From positions 9,566,893-9,630,892 of the forward strand of contig NC_014623.1 of NCBI RefSeq assembly GCF_000165485.1: a stretch of DNA of 64,000 bases, in the 5' to 3' direction. Each line of letters opens with the position of its first letter. The first letter of the stretch is position 1. The position numbers and the translations under genes were made by a program. Source of the DNA: Stigmatella aurantiaca DW4/3-1. Its GTDB lineage: Bacteria > Myxococcota > Myxococcia > Myxococcales > Myxococcaceae. Shown piece by piece: positions 55,192 through 63,497 of this stretch. The notes under the pieces were generated by a model, which ran no database searches, had not been told where the DNA came from, and saw only the letters and a program-made list of their open reading frames with translations.

Positions 55192-55980
55192 ATGACGGGC
55201 ACCCCAGAGCGTGAGCTGGCGACGCGCGCACGAGACTTTCTCGAGCTGCACGAGCGCATTCACCGCGTCCCCGATGCGCGTGCGCAGGAGGCGCTGCTCG
55301 AAGAGCTCCAGCGCCCCTCCCGGCCCTTCATCGTCTCCTTCGTCAACGCGCACGCGGCCAACCTGGGGTGGAACACGCCGGCCATGCTGGAGAGCCTGCT
55401 GCGCTCGGATCTGCTGCTGCGCGACGGCATCGGCGTGAAGCTGGGGCTCCAGGCCTTCGGGCAGCCGCCCGGGTTGAACATGAACGGCACCGACTTCATC
55501 CCGCGCATTGCCCGCGCCTACCGGGGCCGCCGCGCCGCGCTCTTCGGCACGAAGTCCCCGTGGCTGGACACCGCGCGGCGCAAGCTCGAGGACGAGGGGC
55601 TCGTCGTCGTCGCCTGCCACGATGGCTTCGCCCCGCCGGAGACGTACCTGGCGCTGGCCGCCGAGACAAAACCGGAGCTCATCCTGCTCGCCATGGGCAT
55701 GCCCAAGCAGGAGGACATCGCCGTGCGCCTGCGCGAGCGCCTCTCGCACCCGGTGCTCATCGTCAATGGGGGCGCCATCCTCGACTTCTTGGGGGGCAAG
55801 GTGACCCGGGCCCCCACCGCGCTCCGCACGCTCGGCCTGGAGTGGATGTACCGCCTCTACTTGGAGCCGCAAAGGCTCGCCCGCCGGTATCTCCTCGGAA
55901 TACCGGTATTTTTTTCTCATGTGGCCGTCACCCGGTTGGTTGATCCCCAAACGTCCAAGGGCCAGAAAGGGTCCATCTGA
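55192..55980 (+). CDS. WecG/TagA/CpsF-family glycosyltransferase
   Basis: A 262-residue GT26 enzyme. Hallmarks are NAHAANLGWNTPAMLESLLRSD, LNMNGTDFIPRIA, GMPKQED and LGLEWMYRLYLEPQRLARRYL. Members transfer a sugar (for example N-acetylmannosaminuronate or glucose) to a lipid carrier in surface-polysaccharide synthesis. The gene starts 6 bases after the GNAT stop. The membrane acyltransferase follows 106 bases later; together they suggest a small polysaccharide-modification set. Confidence 0.9.
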   Translation: MTGTPERELATRARDFLELHERIHRVPDARAQEALLEELQRPSRPFIVSFVNAHAANLGWNTPAMLESLLRSDLLLRDGIGVKLGLQAFGQPPGLNMNGTDFIPRIARAYRGRRAALFGTKSPWLDTARRKLEDEGLVVVACHDGFAPPETYLALAAETKPELILLAMGMPKQEDIAVRLRERLSHPVLIVNGGAILDFLGGKVTRAPTALRTLGLEWMYRLYLEPQRLARRYLLGIPVFFSHVAVTRLVDPQTSKGQKGSI

Positions 55981-56086
55981 GAGCCCCCCTCCCCATTGTG
56001 TACGGCTTCCCCTCACACGAGCGACCCACCCTTCGGAGTGGGGGGCTTGTGGTGCGCGAAGAAGTGCGCGTTCCTTGAGAGCGGCC

Positions 56087-57250
56087 ATGGCCTTCGATCG
56101 CGCCCATGTGGAATTCCTGAGCACCCGTCACTTCCCAGGACTGGATGGACTGCGCTGCTTGAGCGTCCTCCTGGTGGTGGCGTACCACGTCTCCGGCCAG
56201 CACTCGGGCCTGCTGGGGCGTGGCTACCTGGGTGTCTCGCTCTTCTTCGCCATCAGTGGCTTTCTCATCACCACGCTGCTGTTGCGTGAGCGCGATGGGC
56301 ACGGCCGCATCTCACTGACCCGCTTCTCGGGCCGGCGCGCGCTGCGCATCTTCCCGCTCTACTACGCGGTGATCGCCGTGTACGTGGTGACGGTGCTGCT
56401 GCTGGAGAAGGGCGTCCAGGAGAAGGCCGAGTTCTTCGCGAACCTGCCGGCCTTCCTCACGTACACGTCCAACTGGTTCGTGCCGCTGGTGCCCGATAAA
56501 CGCATCATCTTCTATTTCGCCTGGTCGCTGGCCACCGAGGAACAGTTCTATCTGATCTGGCCCGGGGTGATGCGCGTGGCGCGCCGCTGGGGGGCCCCGG
56601 CCTTCATGGTGGTGCTGCTCACCGTCTCGCTCGTGACGCCGTGGGCGGTGGAGACGGGCCGGCTCGACGGGGGGCCGCTCTGGGTGCGCATCCTCGCCAG
56701 CTTCTCCCCGGCCATCTGCCTGGGCTGCCTGGCCGCGTATGCCGTGCACTCGCGCGCGGGCTTCGAGTGGGTGTACCGGGCGCTGGGCGCGCCGTGGTGT
56801 GCCCCGGCGCTCCTGGTGCTCGTGCTCGCCGCCGTGTCCACGGATGGGACGGCCTTCTGGCTCACCTCGCTGGTGATGACGGCGCTGGTGGTGGCGTGCT
56901 GCCTGCGCAATGACCACCTGCTCATGCCGCTGCTCACCCTGGCGCCGGTGCGCTACGTGGGGATGATCAGCTACGGCATCTACCTGATGCACATGCTCGC
57001 GCTGAACACCGTGCGGCGCGCGCTGCCAGGCCAGGGCTTCACCGTCTACTTCCTGTTGACCATCGCCCTGAGCGTGGTGGGCGCGGGCCTGAGCTACCGC
57101 TACTTCGAGAGCCGCTTCCTGCGCATCAAGCAGCGCCTGACCCTGGAGCCCAAGCCCCCGGCCGGCCCCGCGCCGGAGAAGCACGTGCAGGCCGCGGTGC
57201 CCTCCCGCGCCACCCCCTCGGCCGCGACCGCGTCGAATCCCGTGCCGTGA
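56087..57250 (+). CDS. Acyltransferase family 3 membrane protein (OafA/YrhL-like)
   Basis: A 387-residue protein with about ten membrane helices. The N-terminus has FPGLDGLRCLSVLLVVAYH with the catalytic His, GYLGVSLFFAISGFLITTLL, RFSGRRALRIFPLYY and WSLATEEQFYLIWP, the standard motifs of acyltransferase 3. It O-acylates surface polysaccharides or lipids. A Pro/Ala-rich C-tail of about 30 residues is extra. The start MAFDRAHVEF was chosen over a longer frame that would overlap the glycosyltransferase gene. Confidence 0.9.
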   Translation: MAFDRAHVEFLSTRHFPGLDGLRCLSVLLVVAYHVSGQHSGLLGRGYLGVSLFFAISGFLITTLLLRERDGHGRISLTRFSGRRALRIFPLYYAVIAVYVVTVLLLEKGVQEKAEFFANLPAFLTYTSNWFVPLVPDKRIIFYFAWSLATEEQFYLIWPGVMRVARRWGAPAFMVVLLTVSLVTPWAVETGRLDGGPLWVRILASFSPAICLGCLAAYAVHSRAGFEWVYRALGAPWCAPALLVLVLAAVSTDGTAFWLTSLVMTALVVACCLRNDHLLMPLLTLAPVRYVGMISYGIYLMHMLALNTVRRALPGQGFTVYFLLTIALSVVGAGLSYRYFESRFLRIKQRLTLEPKPPAGPAPEKHVQAAVPSRATPSAATASNPVP

Positions 57251-57326
57251 AGGCGCGAACGCCCCTCCCCCAGCATCCAGAGTAGGGTAAGGAGGGGCAA
57301 CGCGAAGTGCCCGGGGAGACATCACG

Positions 57327-57941
57327 GTGGCTGAGAATCAGATCCCTTTGCATGGCAGCGGCCTGCAGCAGATCGTCGGTTTCATCCTGGAGCTGGACAA
57401 GCTCAAGGGGGTGACCCGAAAGACCCGGCCGCTGGGGCTCGAGCGCTACGAGAACTCCGCCGAGCACAGCTGGCAGATCGCGATGCTGGCCGCCTCCCTG
57501 GCGCCCCATGCCGGCTCCGCCCTGGATGTCCCGCGGGTGATCAGCATGCTGCTGGTGCACGACATTGGCGAGATCGACACCGGGGACACCCTCGTGTACG
57601 CCGAAGGGGGCTGGGAGGAGCGCAAGGCGGCCGAGCTGGCGGCGGTGAAGCGGATTTTCGGGCTGCTGCCGGGACCGCAAGGCGCGGCCTTTCTGGCGCT
57701 GTGGCAGGAGTTCGAGCGCGGCGACACGCCGGAGGCCCGCTTCGCCCAGGCCGTGGACCGGGCCATGCCGGTGCTGCTGAACCTGGCCAACCAGGGGCAG
57801 AGCTGGCGCGAGAACGGCGTGAGCCATGAGCGTGTGGTCCGCCGCATCGCCGCGCCGATCCAGGCGGGCTGCCCGGCCCTGTGGGAGTATCTGGAAGTCC
57901 GCCTCGAAGAGGCTCGCCAGAAGGGTTGGTTCGGCGCCTGA
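57327..57941 (+). CDS. HD-domain phosphohydrolase, YfbR-like
   Basis: A 204-residue HD protein. Metal ligands are seen in ENSAEHSW, LLVHDIGEIDTGD and the C-terminal AVDR. This layout fits HD_2/YfbR-like 5'-nucleotidases acting on deoxynucleotides. It starts with GTG after GGGGAG. Its stop overlaps the start of the NUDIX gene by one base (TGATG), so they are coupled and both likely clean up nucleotides. Confidence 0.82.
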   Translation: MAENQIPLHGSGLQQIVGFILELDKLKGVTRKTRPLGLERYENSAEHSWQIAMLAASLAPHAGSALDVPRVISMLLVHDIGEIDTGDTLVYAEGGWEERKAAELAAVKRIFGLLPGPQGAAFLALWQEFERGDTPEARFAQAVDRAMPVLLNLANQGQSWRENGVSHERVVRRIAAPIQAGCPALWEYLEVRLEEARQKGWFGA

Positions 57942-58342
57942 TGACCTCCTCCATCGACAAGATCGCCTGGATCCACCTCGTCAACGGCCGGATCCTGACC
58001 GCCCGCTCCCAGGGCAAGGACCTCTATTACCTGCCCGGGGGAAAGAGGGACCCCGGGGAGACGGACCTCGAGACCCTGGCGCGGGAGGTTCAGGAGGAGC
58101 TGTCCGTCCGGATCAAACCCGAGACCGTCTCGCACGTGGGAACGTTCGAGGCCCAGGCCCATGGCAAGGCGGACGGCGTCCAGGTGCGGATGACCTGCTA
58201 CGCGGCGGAGTTCGAGGGCGAGCTGGCGCCCGCCTCCGAGATCGCCGAGCTGGCCTGGCTGACGTACGGCGACCGGGGCCGGGTCTCGCGGGTCAGCCAG
58301 CTCATCTTCGACCAGCTCCACGCGCAGAAGCGGCTCTCATGA
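57941..58342 (+). CDS. NUDIX hydrolase coupled to the HD protein
   Basis: A 133-residue NUDIX protein with the box GGKRDPGETDLETLAREVQEEL, which fits the consensus except for the last Gly (Ser here). The start is fixed by the one-base overlap with the HD gene stop (TGATG). It converges with a GNAT gene with a 6-base overlap. A dNTP-sanitising role is inferred from the coupling with a YfbR-like protein. Confidence 0.88.
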   Translation: MTSSIDKIAWIHLVNGRILTARSQGKDLYYLPGGKRDPGETDLETLAREVQEELSVRIKPETVSHVGTFEAQAHGKADGVQVRMTCYAAEFEGELAPASEIAELAWLTYGDRGRVSRVSQLIFDQLHAQKRLS

Positions 58343-58876
58343 GCCGCCCGGAAAGCCGCGCCCGAAGAGCCTCACGGGCTCGCCTCCCGCGGTGAGGGTG
58401 ATCAACCGCTCGAACGTCAAGCCCAGCCTTTCGAGCAGCTTGATGGAGCTGTGGTTGTCGAGCGAGGTGATCGCCACGATGCGTTTCAAGCCGTAGGTGC
58501 GATGCCCATGCGCCAGCACGGCGGAAGCCGCCTCGTAACCATACCCCTGGCTCCAGAAGCCGGGCAGAAAGGCGAAGCCAATGTCCACATCCGGCAAGGT
58601 CTCTCGTTGAATCAAGCCACAGAGCCCGATGGGAAGGCCGCTGTCTTTCAACGCCACAAGGTACAGGCCAAAGCCGAACCGGCCGTACATCGCGAGGGGC
58701 CCCGTGAGCAGGTAGTTGCGCGCGTCGTCGAGGGTCCTCACGCCCTTGTCGCCGATGAATCGCAGCCACGAGGGCTCATTCAGCAGCTTCAAGATGAACT
58801 CCGCATCCTCCAGGGAGAGCCTGCGGAGGAGCAGACGATCTGTTTCCAGGACCTTCGTTTCGGATTCCAAGCGCAC
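58337..58876 (-). CDS. GNAT acetyltransferase, RimJ/RimL type
   Basis: A 179-residue GNAT protein: ETDRLLLRRLSLEDAEFILKLLNEP is the Acetyltransf_3 start, IGFAFLPGFWSQGYGYEAASAVL is the CoA-binding motif, and TSLDNHSSIKLLERLGL the following helix. Such enzymes acetylate protein N-termini or small amines. GTG at 58876 is taken as start because no ATG is available near the domain; a TTG two codons on is possible. The start faces the nucleotidyltransferase gene 73 bases away. Confidence 0.82.
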   Translation of the reverse strand: MRLESETKVLETDRLLLRRLSLEDAEFILKLLNEPSWLRFIGDKGVRTLDDARNYLLTGPLAMYGRFGFGLYLVALKDSGLPIGLCGLIQRETLPDVDIGFAFLPGFWSQGYGYEAASAVLAHGHRTYGLKRIVAITSLDNHSSIKLLERLGLTFERLITLTAGGEPVRLFGRGFPGGS

Positions 58877-58949
58877 CTCGCACCGGGGGACTGTCAGGCA
58901 CGAGCCTCTACCACGTCCCTGCCCCTCCGCCCTCCTCCAGGAGCCCCGC

Positions 58950-60230
58950 ATGACCCGTGACACCCCACCCCCCGCCCGGCCCCGAGGGTATGAACAGGTC
59001 GACCGGCTCTCGGTTTCCCTGCCCCATGGCACCGAGGTGACGACGCGCGTGGAGCGCCTGGCCGGTGAGCGGCGCATCCCCCAGGGCGTGGTGGGACGCG
59101 TGGCGCGCGCCCGGGACGGCGGCTTCGATGTGCAGATTGTGGGCGTGGGCGAGCTCTGGTACGCCCGGGACGAGCTGGTGCCCCGCAAGCCGGGCCAGCT
59201 CCAGTTCGCGCTCCGGCGCGCCGCCACCTGGGACGCCCTGCGCCCTTGCGTGGTGCTGGAGACCCTCGTGGGCTCCCATGCCTGGGGGCTCGCCAACGAG
59301 GCCTCCGACATCGACACCCGCGGCGTCTTTGGCCTGCCCCTGCCCTGGCACTTCGGGCTCGCGGACAAGGCGAAGGACCTCGTCAGCGCGGATGGCAGCC
59401 ACACCTTCTGGGAGTTCTCCAAGGCGGTGGATCAGGCGCTGCGCGCCGACCCCAACACGCTGGAGATGCTCTTCGTCCCCAGCGCCCGCGCCCTGGACGT
59501 GCTGGGCGAGTGGCTGCTCGCCGAGCGCGAGGCCTTCGTGTCCAAGGCCCTCTTCGGCAGCTTCGGGCGCTACGCCATGAGCCAGCTCGACAAGCTCACG
59601 CGCAGCCAGCGGCTCGCCGAACACCGGGACCTCGTGCTCGCGTGGCTGTGCGAGGAGCCCGCGCCGTCGCTCGACGAGGTGGCCCGGAGGCTGTCCGCCA
59701 TCTCGCCGCGCACCGCGCCAACCCCCGAGGACGCGCTGCTCTCGGCCAAGACGTACCTCAAGCAGCTCTACCGCTCGCTGTCGGACCAGGGCCTCATCGA
59801 AGCCAACGACTTCGCCGCCCTCATCCGCTACGCGCGCGGCGGGGGACAGCGGCCCCCCAGCGCCCGCGAGCTGCGGCCGAAGAACGCCTACAACCTCTTG
59901 CGCCTGGTGGTGCTCGCCACCGGCTGGTTGAAGGAGGGCGTCCCCACCTTCGAGGCGTCCGGCGCCATCAAGGCCCGCCTGCTGGACATCAAGGCGGGCC
60001 ACGTCCCGCTGGAGGACGTGCTGCGGGACGCCGAGGCGCTCGCCCCGGAGCTGGAGGAGGCCCACCGCACCAGCGCCCTCCCCGAGCTGCCAGACCACGC
60101 GCGCGCGGACCGGCTGCTGCGCCGGGCCGGAGAGGAGCTGGCGCGGCGTTGGGTGTTGCAGGAGCCCGGACCGCTGGGACGGGAAGCGCCCTTGCCCCCG
60201 GTCTACGAAACCCAGGAGGAGAAATCATGA
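58950..60230 (+). CDS. RlaP-like nucleotidyltransferase 1 (long form)
   Basis: A 426-residue protein of the predicted nucleotidyltransferase family PF10127/COG3541 (RlaP-like, polymerase-beta fold). The core has GSHAWGLANEASDIDTRGVFGLP with GS (108-109) and the catalytic Asp120/Asp122. An N-terminal domain of about 95 residues precedes it, and the C-terminal 270 residues are helical. Members are found beside RNA ligases and in RNA-repair clusters, where they may add nucleotides. CAGGAG precedes the ATG. The next gene, a second family member, overlaps it by 4 bases. Confidence 0.8.
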   Translation: MTRDTPPPARPRGYEQVDRLSVSLPHGTEVTTRVERLAGERRIPQGVVGRVARARDGGFDVQIVGVGELWYARDELVPRKPGQLQFALRRAATWDALRPCVVLETLVGSHAWGLANEASDIDTRGVFGLPLPWHFGLADKAKDLVSADGSHTFWEFSKAVDQALRADPNTLEMLFVPSARALDVLGEWLLAEREAFVSKALFGSFGRYAMSQLDKLTRSQRLAEHRDLVLAWLCEEPAPSLDEVARRLSAISPRTAPTPEDALLSAKTYLKQLYRSLSDQGLIEANDFAALIRYARGGGQRPPSARELRPKNAYNLLRLVVLATGWLKEGVPTFEASGAIKARLLDIKAGHVPLEDVLRDAEALAPELEEAHRTSALPELPDHARADRLLRRAGEELARRWVLQEPGPLGREAPLPPVYETQEEKS

Positions 60231-61006
60231 CGGACCCATTGATGACGGAACACCAGACCCGCGTCTCCGGCCGCATCCTCGACGAGGAGGCCTCGCGCAG
60301 ACAGCACCTCGTCGTCTCCCTGACGGGCGCGCACGCGTACGGCTTCCCCTCGCCCGACAGCGACCTGGACCTCAAGTGCGTCCACATCACGCCCACCGCC
60401 CACCTGCTCCGGCTGGAGCAGCGCACCACGCCCGCTGAGCGCCTGGAGGTCGTGGAGGGGGTCGAGGTGGATTACTCCTCCAACGAGCTGGGGCCCGTGC
60501 TGCTGGGGGTGCTCCAGGGCAATGGCAACTTCGTGGAGCGGCTGCTCGGGGCCCACACCCTGAGGGGCTCGGCCGAACTGGAATCCCTGCGTCCGCGCGT
60601 GCGCGGGGTGCTGTCGCGGCGCCTCCACCGGCACTACCGAGGCTTCGCGCAGGGGCAGCTGCGCGAGTGGGAGAAGACGGGCTTTCGCTCCACCAAGAAG
60701 CTCCTTTATGTGCTGCGCACGACGCTCACCGGTACCCATGCGCTGCTCACGGGAGAGGTAGAGACGGACCTCACCGCCCTGATGGACCGCTACGGCTTCG
60801 CGGAAGCGGGGGAACTCGTCGCATGGAAGCGGCGGGGAGAGCGCAGCGAGCTGTCCGAGGCGCTCTCCGAGCGCTGGCGAGGACAGGTCGGGCGCGCCTT
60901 CGAGCAGCTCGACTCGGCGCGCGAGCGTTCCGTGCTTCCCGAGGATCCCCGGGAAACGGGGGCCCTGGAGGCATGGCTGCTCGAGCTGCGGCGCTCACAC
61001 TGGTGA
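60227..61006 (+). CDS. RlaP-like nucleotidyltransferase 2 (short form)
   Basis: A 259-residue second member of the same family: TGAHAYGFPSPDSDLDLKCVHI carries Gly-Ala where the first has Gly-Ser, and Asp46/Asp48. A helical C-terminal part ends ALEAWLLELRRSHW. The ATG overlaps the first gene's stop (ATGA) and is preceded by AGGAGGAG, so expression should be strong and coupled. Divergence from the first copy suggests a heterodimer or division of labour. Confidence 0.8.
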   Translation: MTDPLMTEHQTRVSGRILDEEASRRQHLVVSLTGAHAYGFPSPDSDLDLKCVHITPTAHLLRLEQRTTPAERLEVVEGVEVDYSSNELGPVLLGVLQGNGNFVERLLGAHTLRGSAELESLRPRVRGVLSRRLHRHYRGFAQGQLREWEKTGFRSTKKLLYVLRTTLTGTHALLTGEVETDLTALMDRYGFAEAGELVAWKRRGERSELSEALSERWRGQVGRAFEQLDSARERSVLPEDPRETGALEAWLLELRRSHW

Positions 61007-61061
61007 GCCCGCGGTGCGGCGCGCGCTATAAGGGCGAACGCCTACCTCCCGAGGAGAACCC

Positions 61062-61679
61062 ATGACGACCGCACTCGAGACGCGCCCCAGCTCCGGGCTG
61101 GCCCCTGGCCGCTTTGGCCAGAGCCGCTATGTCATCCGCCGCAAGTTCTTCAAGCTCTTCGGAGGGGCCTTCCACATCTACGATGAGGCGGGCGGGCTCG
61201 CCTTCTACTCGAAGATGAAGGCGTTCAAGTTGAAGGAGGACCTGCGCGTCTTCACGGGCGAGGACATGCAGGAGCAGGTGCTCACCATCCAGGCGCGCAC
61301 CATCTTGGACTTCGGGGCCACGTACGACGTGACGGACCCCAGGACGGGGGAGAAGCTGGGCGCGCTGCGCCGCAAGGGATTCAAGTCGATGCTGCGCGAC
61401 GAGTGGGTGGTGCTGGACGCGCGAGATCAGGAAGTGGGGCTCATCCAGGAGGACAGCCTCGCGCTCGCGCTGGTGAGGCGCTTCCTGTCCAACCTGGTAC
61501 CGCAAACCTTCACGGGCACGGTGGGGGGGGAACCGGTGTTGAGCTTCCGCCAGCACTTCAACCTCTTCATCCAACGCATCTCGCTCGATTTCTCCATGGA
61601 TCGCTCGGGACGGCTGGACCGCCGCATGGGCATCGCGGCGGCCGTGCTCCTGTGTGCCATCGAAGGCCGTCAACAGTAG
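61062..61679 (+). CDS. LURP-one-related (tubby-like fold) protein
   Basis: A 205-residue protein with the pattern of LURP-one-related/DUF567 proteins: SRYVIRRKFFKLFGGAFHIYDEAGGLAFYSKMKAFKLKEDLRVFTGED, LTIQARTILDFGATYDVTD, and VGLIQEDSLA. The fold is a membrane- or phosphoinositide-binding barrel in eukaryotes; its bacterial role is unknown. The GAGGAG upstream of the ATG supports the start. It is 55 bases downstream of the RlaP pair on the same strand. Confidence 0.82.
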   Translation: MTTALETRPSSGLAPGRFGQSRYVIRRKFFKLFGGAFHIYDEAGGLAFYSKMKAFKLKEDLRVFTGEDMQEQVLTIQARTILDFGATYDVTDPRTGEKLGALRRKGFKSMLRDEWVVLDARDQEVGLIQEDSLALALVRRFLSNLVPQTFTGTVGGEPVLSFRQHFNLFIQRISLDFSMDRSGRLDRRMGIAAAVLLCAIEGRQQ

Positions 61680-62303
61680 GGTGGGCGAATCACCGTCGCC
61701 TCCCTGATGCAGCAGCAAGCCCAGGCATTCGGCAGTCGCTGGAGCGCTCGTACCGAGGAATGGCCCGGCGGCTGGTATGCGCAGGCCCCTCGGCAGTGGG
61801 CACTCTGTGCGCTGCACGCCTTGGCTGCCAAGGAGGCGCGGTGCTGCGACGGGAACTGCCCGCCTTGCTCCAGGCGAGCGATGCGCACCTGCTCGCAGGC
61901 CTCCCACCCCTGCAGGAACCAAGGGGGTCGTCACGGCCTCCACTCTGCGCAGACACAGTCCCCCCTCACCCCACCCCGGAGCATGAGGACGCCACGGAGA
62001 GGCTGTCGGAGGCGAATCGTCCCATCCAGTCTGCTTGTCCTACAGGTTTGCGCCAACGGCCGCCCACGGGCGGCTCCCCACCCGAGGCTCCCTCCTCTGA
62101 CTTACCCAACCCTCTGATGGACGGATTGTCCGGCGCGGATATCCCTCAAGGCCAGGAAGCGTCGCGAAGGGCTCCGCCTGGCCTCCAGGAGCGACCGTCC
62201 CAGGCTCCGGTTGGCTCTGGCTCTGGTGAACATCCATGTTTGGGAGCTTAGACACCCTTCAGCCAGAGAAAGAGTTCGTCTACGCAGGCCGCGTTTGGAG
62301 ACA
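61680..62303. other. Non-coding or decayed region
   Basis: About 620 bases without a supported gene. Several frames stay open on both strands, but none has a ribosome site, domain or hydrophobic pattern, and base composition is more mixed than in the genes to the left. It looks like decayed sequence at the start of an accessory stretch. Confidence 0.45.
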
Positions 62304-62535
62304 TTAATCCGACAGGAGCCGGTCCTTGAGCCTCTGCAACGTATCCTGCTCGATTCCGCAGGCTTCGCGGAGGTAGCTCTCGACGGAGCCGTGCCGTTTC
62401 ACGAGGGTGCCGTGCACCTCGTTCAGGAATTCGGGGTGCGCCCCCGCGAGCAACCTGATGCGCTCCGGCGAAACCTGGAACAACGTCATGATCCGCATCA
62501 CCCGGATGAACTTCTCCAGGCGCGGCCTGAAGAAG
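62304..62535 (-). pseudogene. C-terminal remnant of a tyrosine-phosphatase-like gene
   Basis: The last 75 residues of a minus-strand frame read RLLAGAHPEFLNEVHGTLVK then RHGSVESYLREACGIEQDTL and RLKDRLLSD, which resembles the C-terminal helices of Y_phosphatase3-type tyrosine phosphatases (…yGSvesYLre…Lgi…LrerLL). The catalytic HCxxGKDR part is missing: the frame upstream is open but unrelated. The left end is the stop at 62304; the right boundary is approximate. Confidence 0.4.
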
Positions 62536-63030
62536 TCAAGACTCCTGGAATGCAGTGGATTTCCGCACTCGCAGTTGGACTCTTGCTCTCTGGCTGCGGA
62601 GCAACTGGAACGGCTCGAATGCCTGGATAGCCAAATGACTGGAACGGCCCTCGTGACTTCTGCGTCGACAATTGCTCGCCGGGCTATGGTCTGGCGCAAG
62701 GAGTCCTCAGTCTCGCCCAAGCTTCCGCCATGACGCCCTGAATGCGTCCGGGGACCATGGTACGAGGTGCGGAGACGCTGAGGCATCCCTTCATTTTGCG
62801 TGCAGGCAGGCAAGCATTGACTCAGCCGTCTGATCCGCCCACCTTCTCGGGTCGGTACGCCAAAAGGAGAAAGTAGCGTCCATGTTGGAACCAGACTCGC
62901 GTGTGCCCGCAGTCTGCGGGTGGCTCCCACACTGGCGCGTCCAGTGCATCGGGACCAACCCAGCAAACCCCTCGCAACCCTGCAGGCGGTACTCCCGATA
63001 ATCGGGCGAGGTTCGTTCCGAGAGACGAGC
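62536..63030. other. Upstream region of the terminal lipoprotein operon
   Basis: About 495 bases. On the minus strand (62791-63061) two overlapping frames could be pieces of one frameshifted protein (VWFQHGRYFLLLAYRP joined to RRWADQTAESMLACLHAK), but no family is recognised. The promoter of the lipoprotein operon must lie here. No CRP-type palindrome is seen. Confidence 0.35.
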
Positions 63031-63495
63031 ATGCCCACCGACAGACAGCATCGAAGCTCAAGCCTGCTCTGGGGACTGCTGCTCATTGCTGGGGGATTGA
63101 GTGGATCTGGCTGCTCCATGAACGGCTTGGGGTGCCAGCCGGGCGACGACACGGAAACCTGTTGCCTCAAGGAACACCCAGGAGCCTGGGCGCGCTGCAC
63201 GGGAACTGCGGGCCCCAGGACCCAACCCAAGACCGGCAACCAGGCCAAGCCCAACCATCAGCCCACCCCCAAAGAGAACCCAGCGCCGGTTTCGCCGCCA
63301 ATCCCCACACCCGAGGAAAAGCAGCGCTGGCGCGTGGCCTGTAGAGAGCACTACGTGGCATGCAAAGATTTTCTCGCGGGGGACAAACAGCGCCGCGTGT
63401 GGGGAGAGAGTCAGTGTCAGTCATGCATGGATCTCTGCATGCGCGACGGACAGTGGCCAACAGAAGCAAACGGCCACACCTGCACAGGAGGTTGA
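63031..63495 (+). CDS. Small Cys-containing lipoprotein, possible effector
   Basis: A 154-residue predicted lipoprotein: MPTDRQHRSSSLLWGLLLIAGG, then lipobox-like LSGSGC (about 28). The middle is a Pro/Lys-rich spacer (PKTGNQAKPNHQPTPKENPAP). The C-terminal 55 residues form a compact Cys-rich domain: WRVACREHYVACKDFLAG, then ESQCQSCMDLCMRDGQWPTEANGHTC. A lipoprotein signal, a flexible spacer and a small C-terminal domain, followed at once by a separate gene, is the layout of lipoprotein toxins with immunity partners (for example the Sit system of Myxococcus). No toxin family is recognised, so the role is open. Confidence 0.6.
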   Translation: MPTDRQHRSSSLLWGLLLIAGGLSGSGCSMNGLGCQPGDDTETCCLKEHPGAWARCTGTAGPRTQPKTGNQAKPNHQPTPKENPAPVSPPIPTPEEKQRWRVACREHYVACKDFLAGDKQRRVWGESQCQSCMDLCMRDGQWPTEANGHTCTGG

Positions 63496-63497
63496 CA

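Noticed and set aside
61707-62117. 136-residue plus-strand frame after the LURP-one-like gene
   Set aside because: No ribosome site, domain or hydrophobic pattern; competing frames on both strands are equally open.
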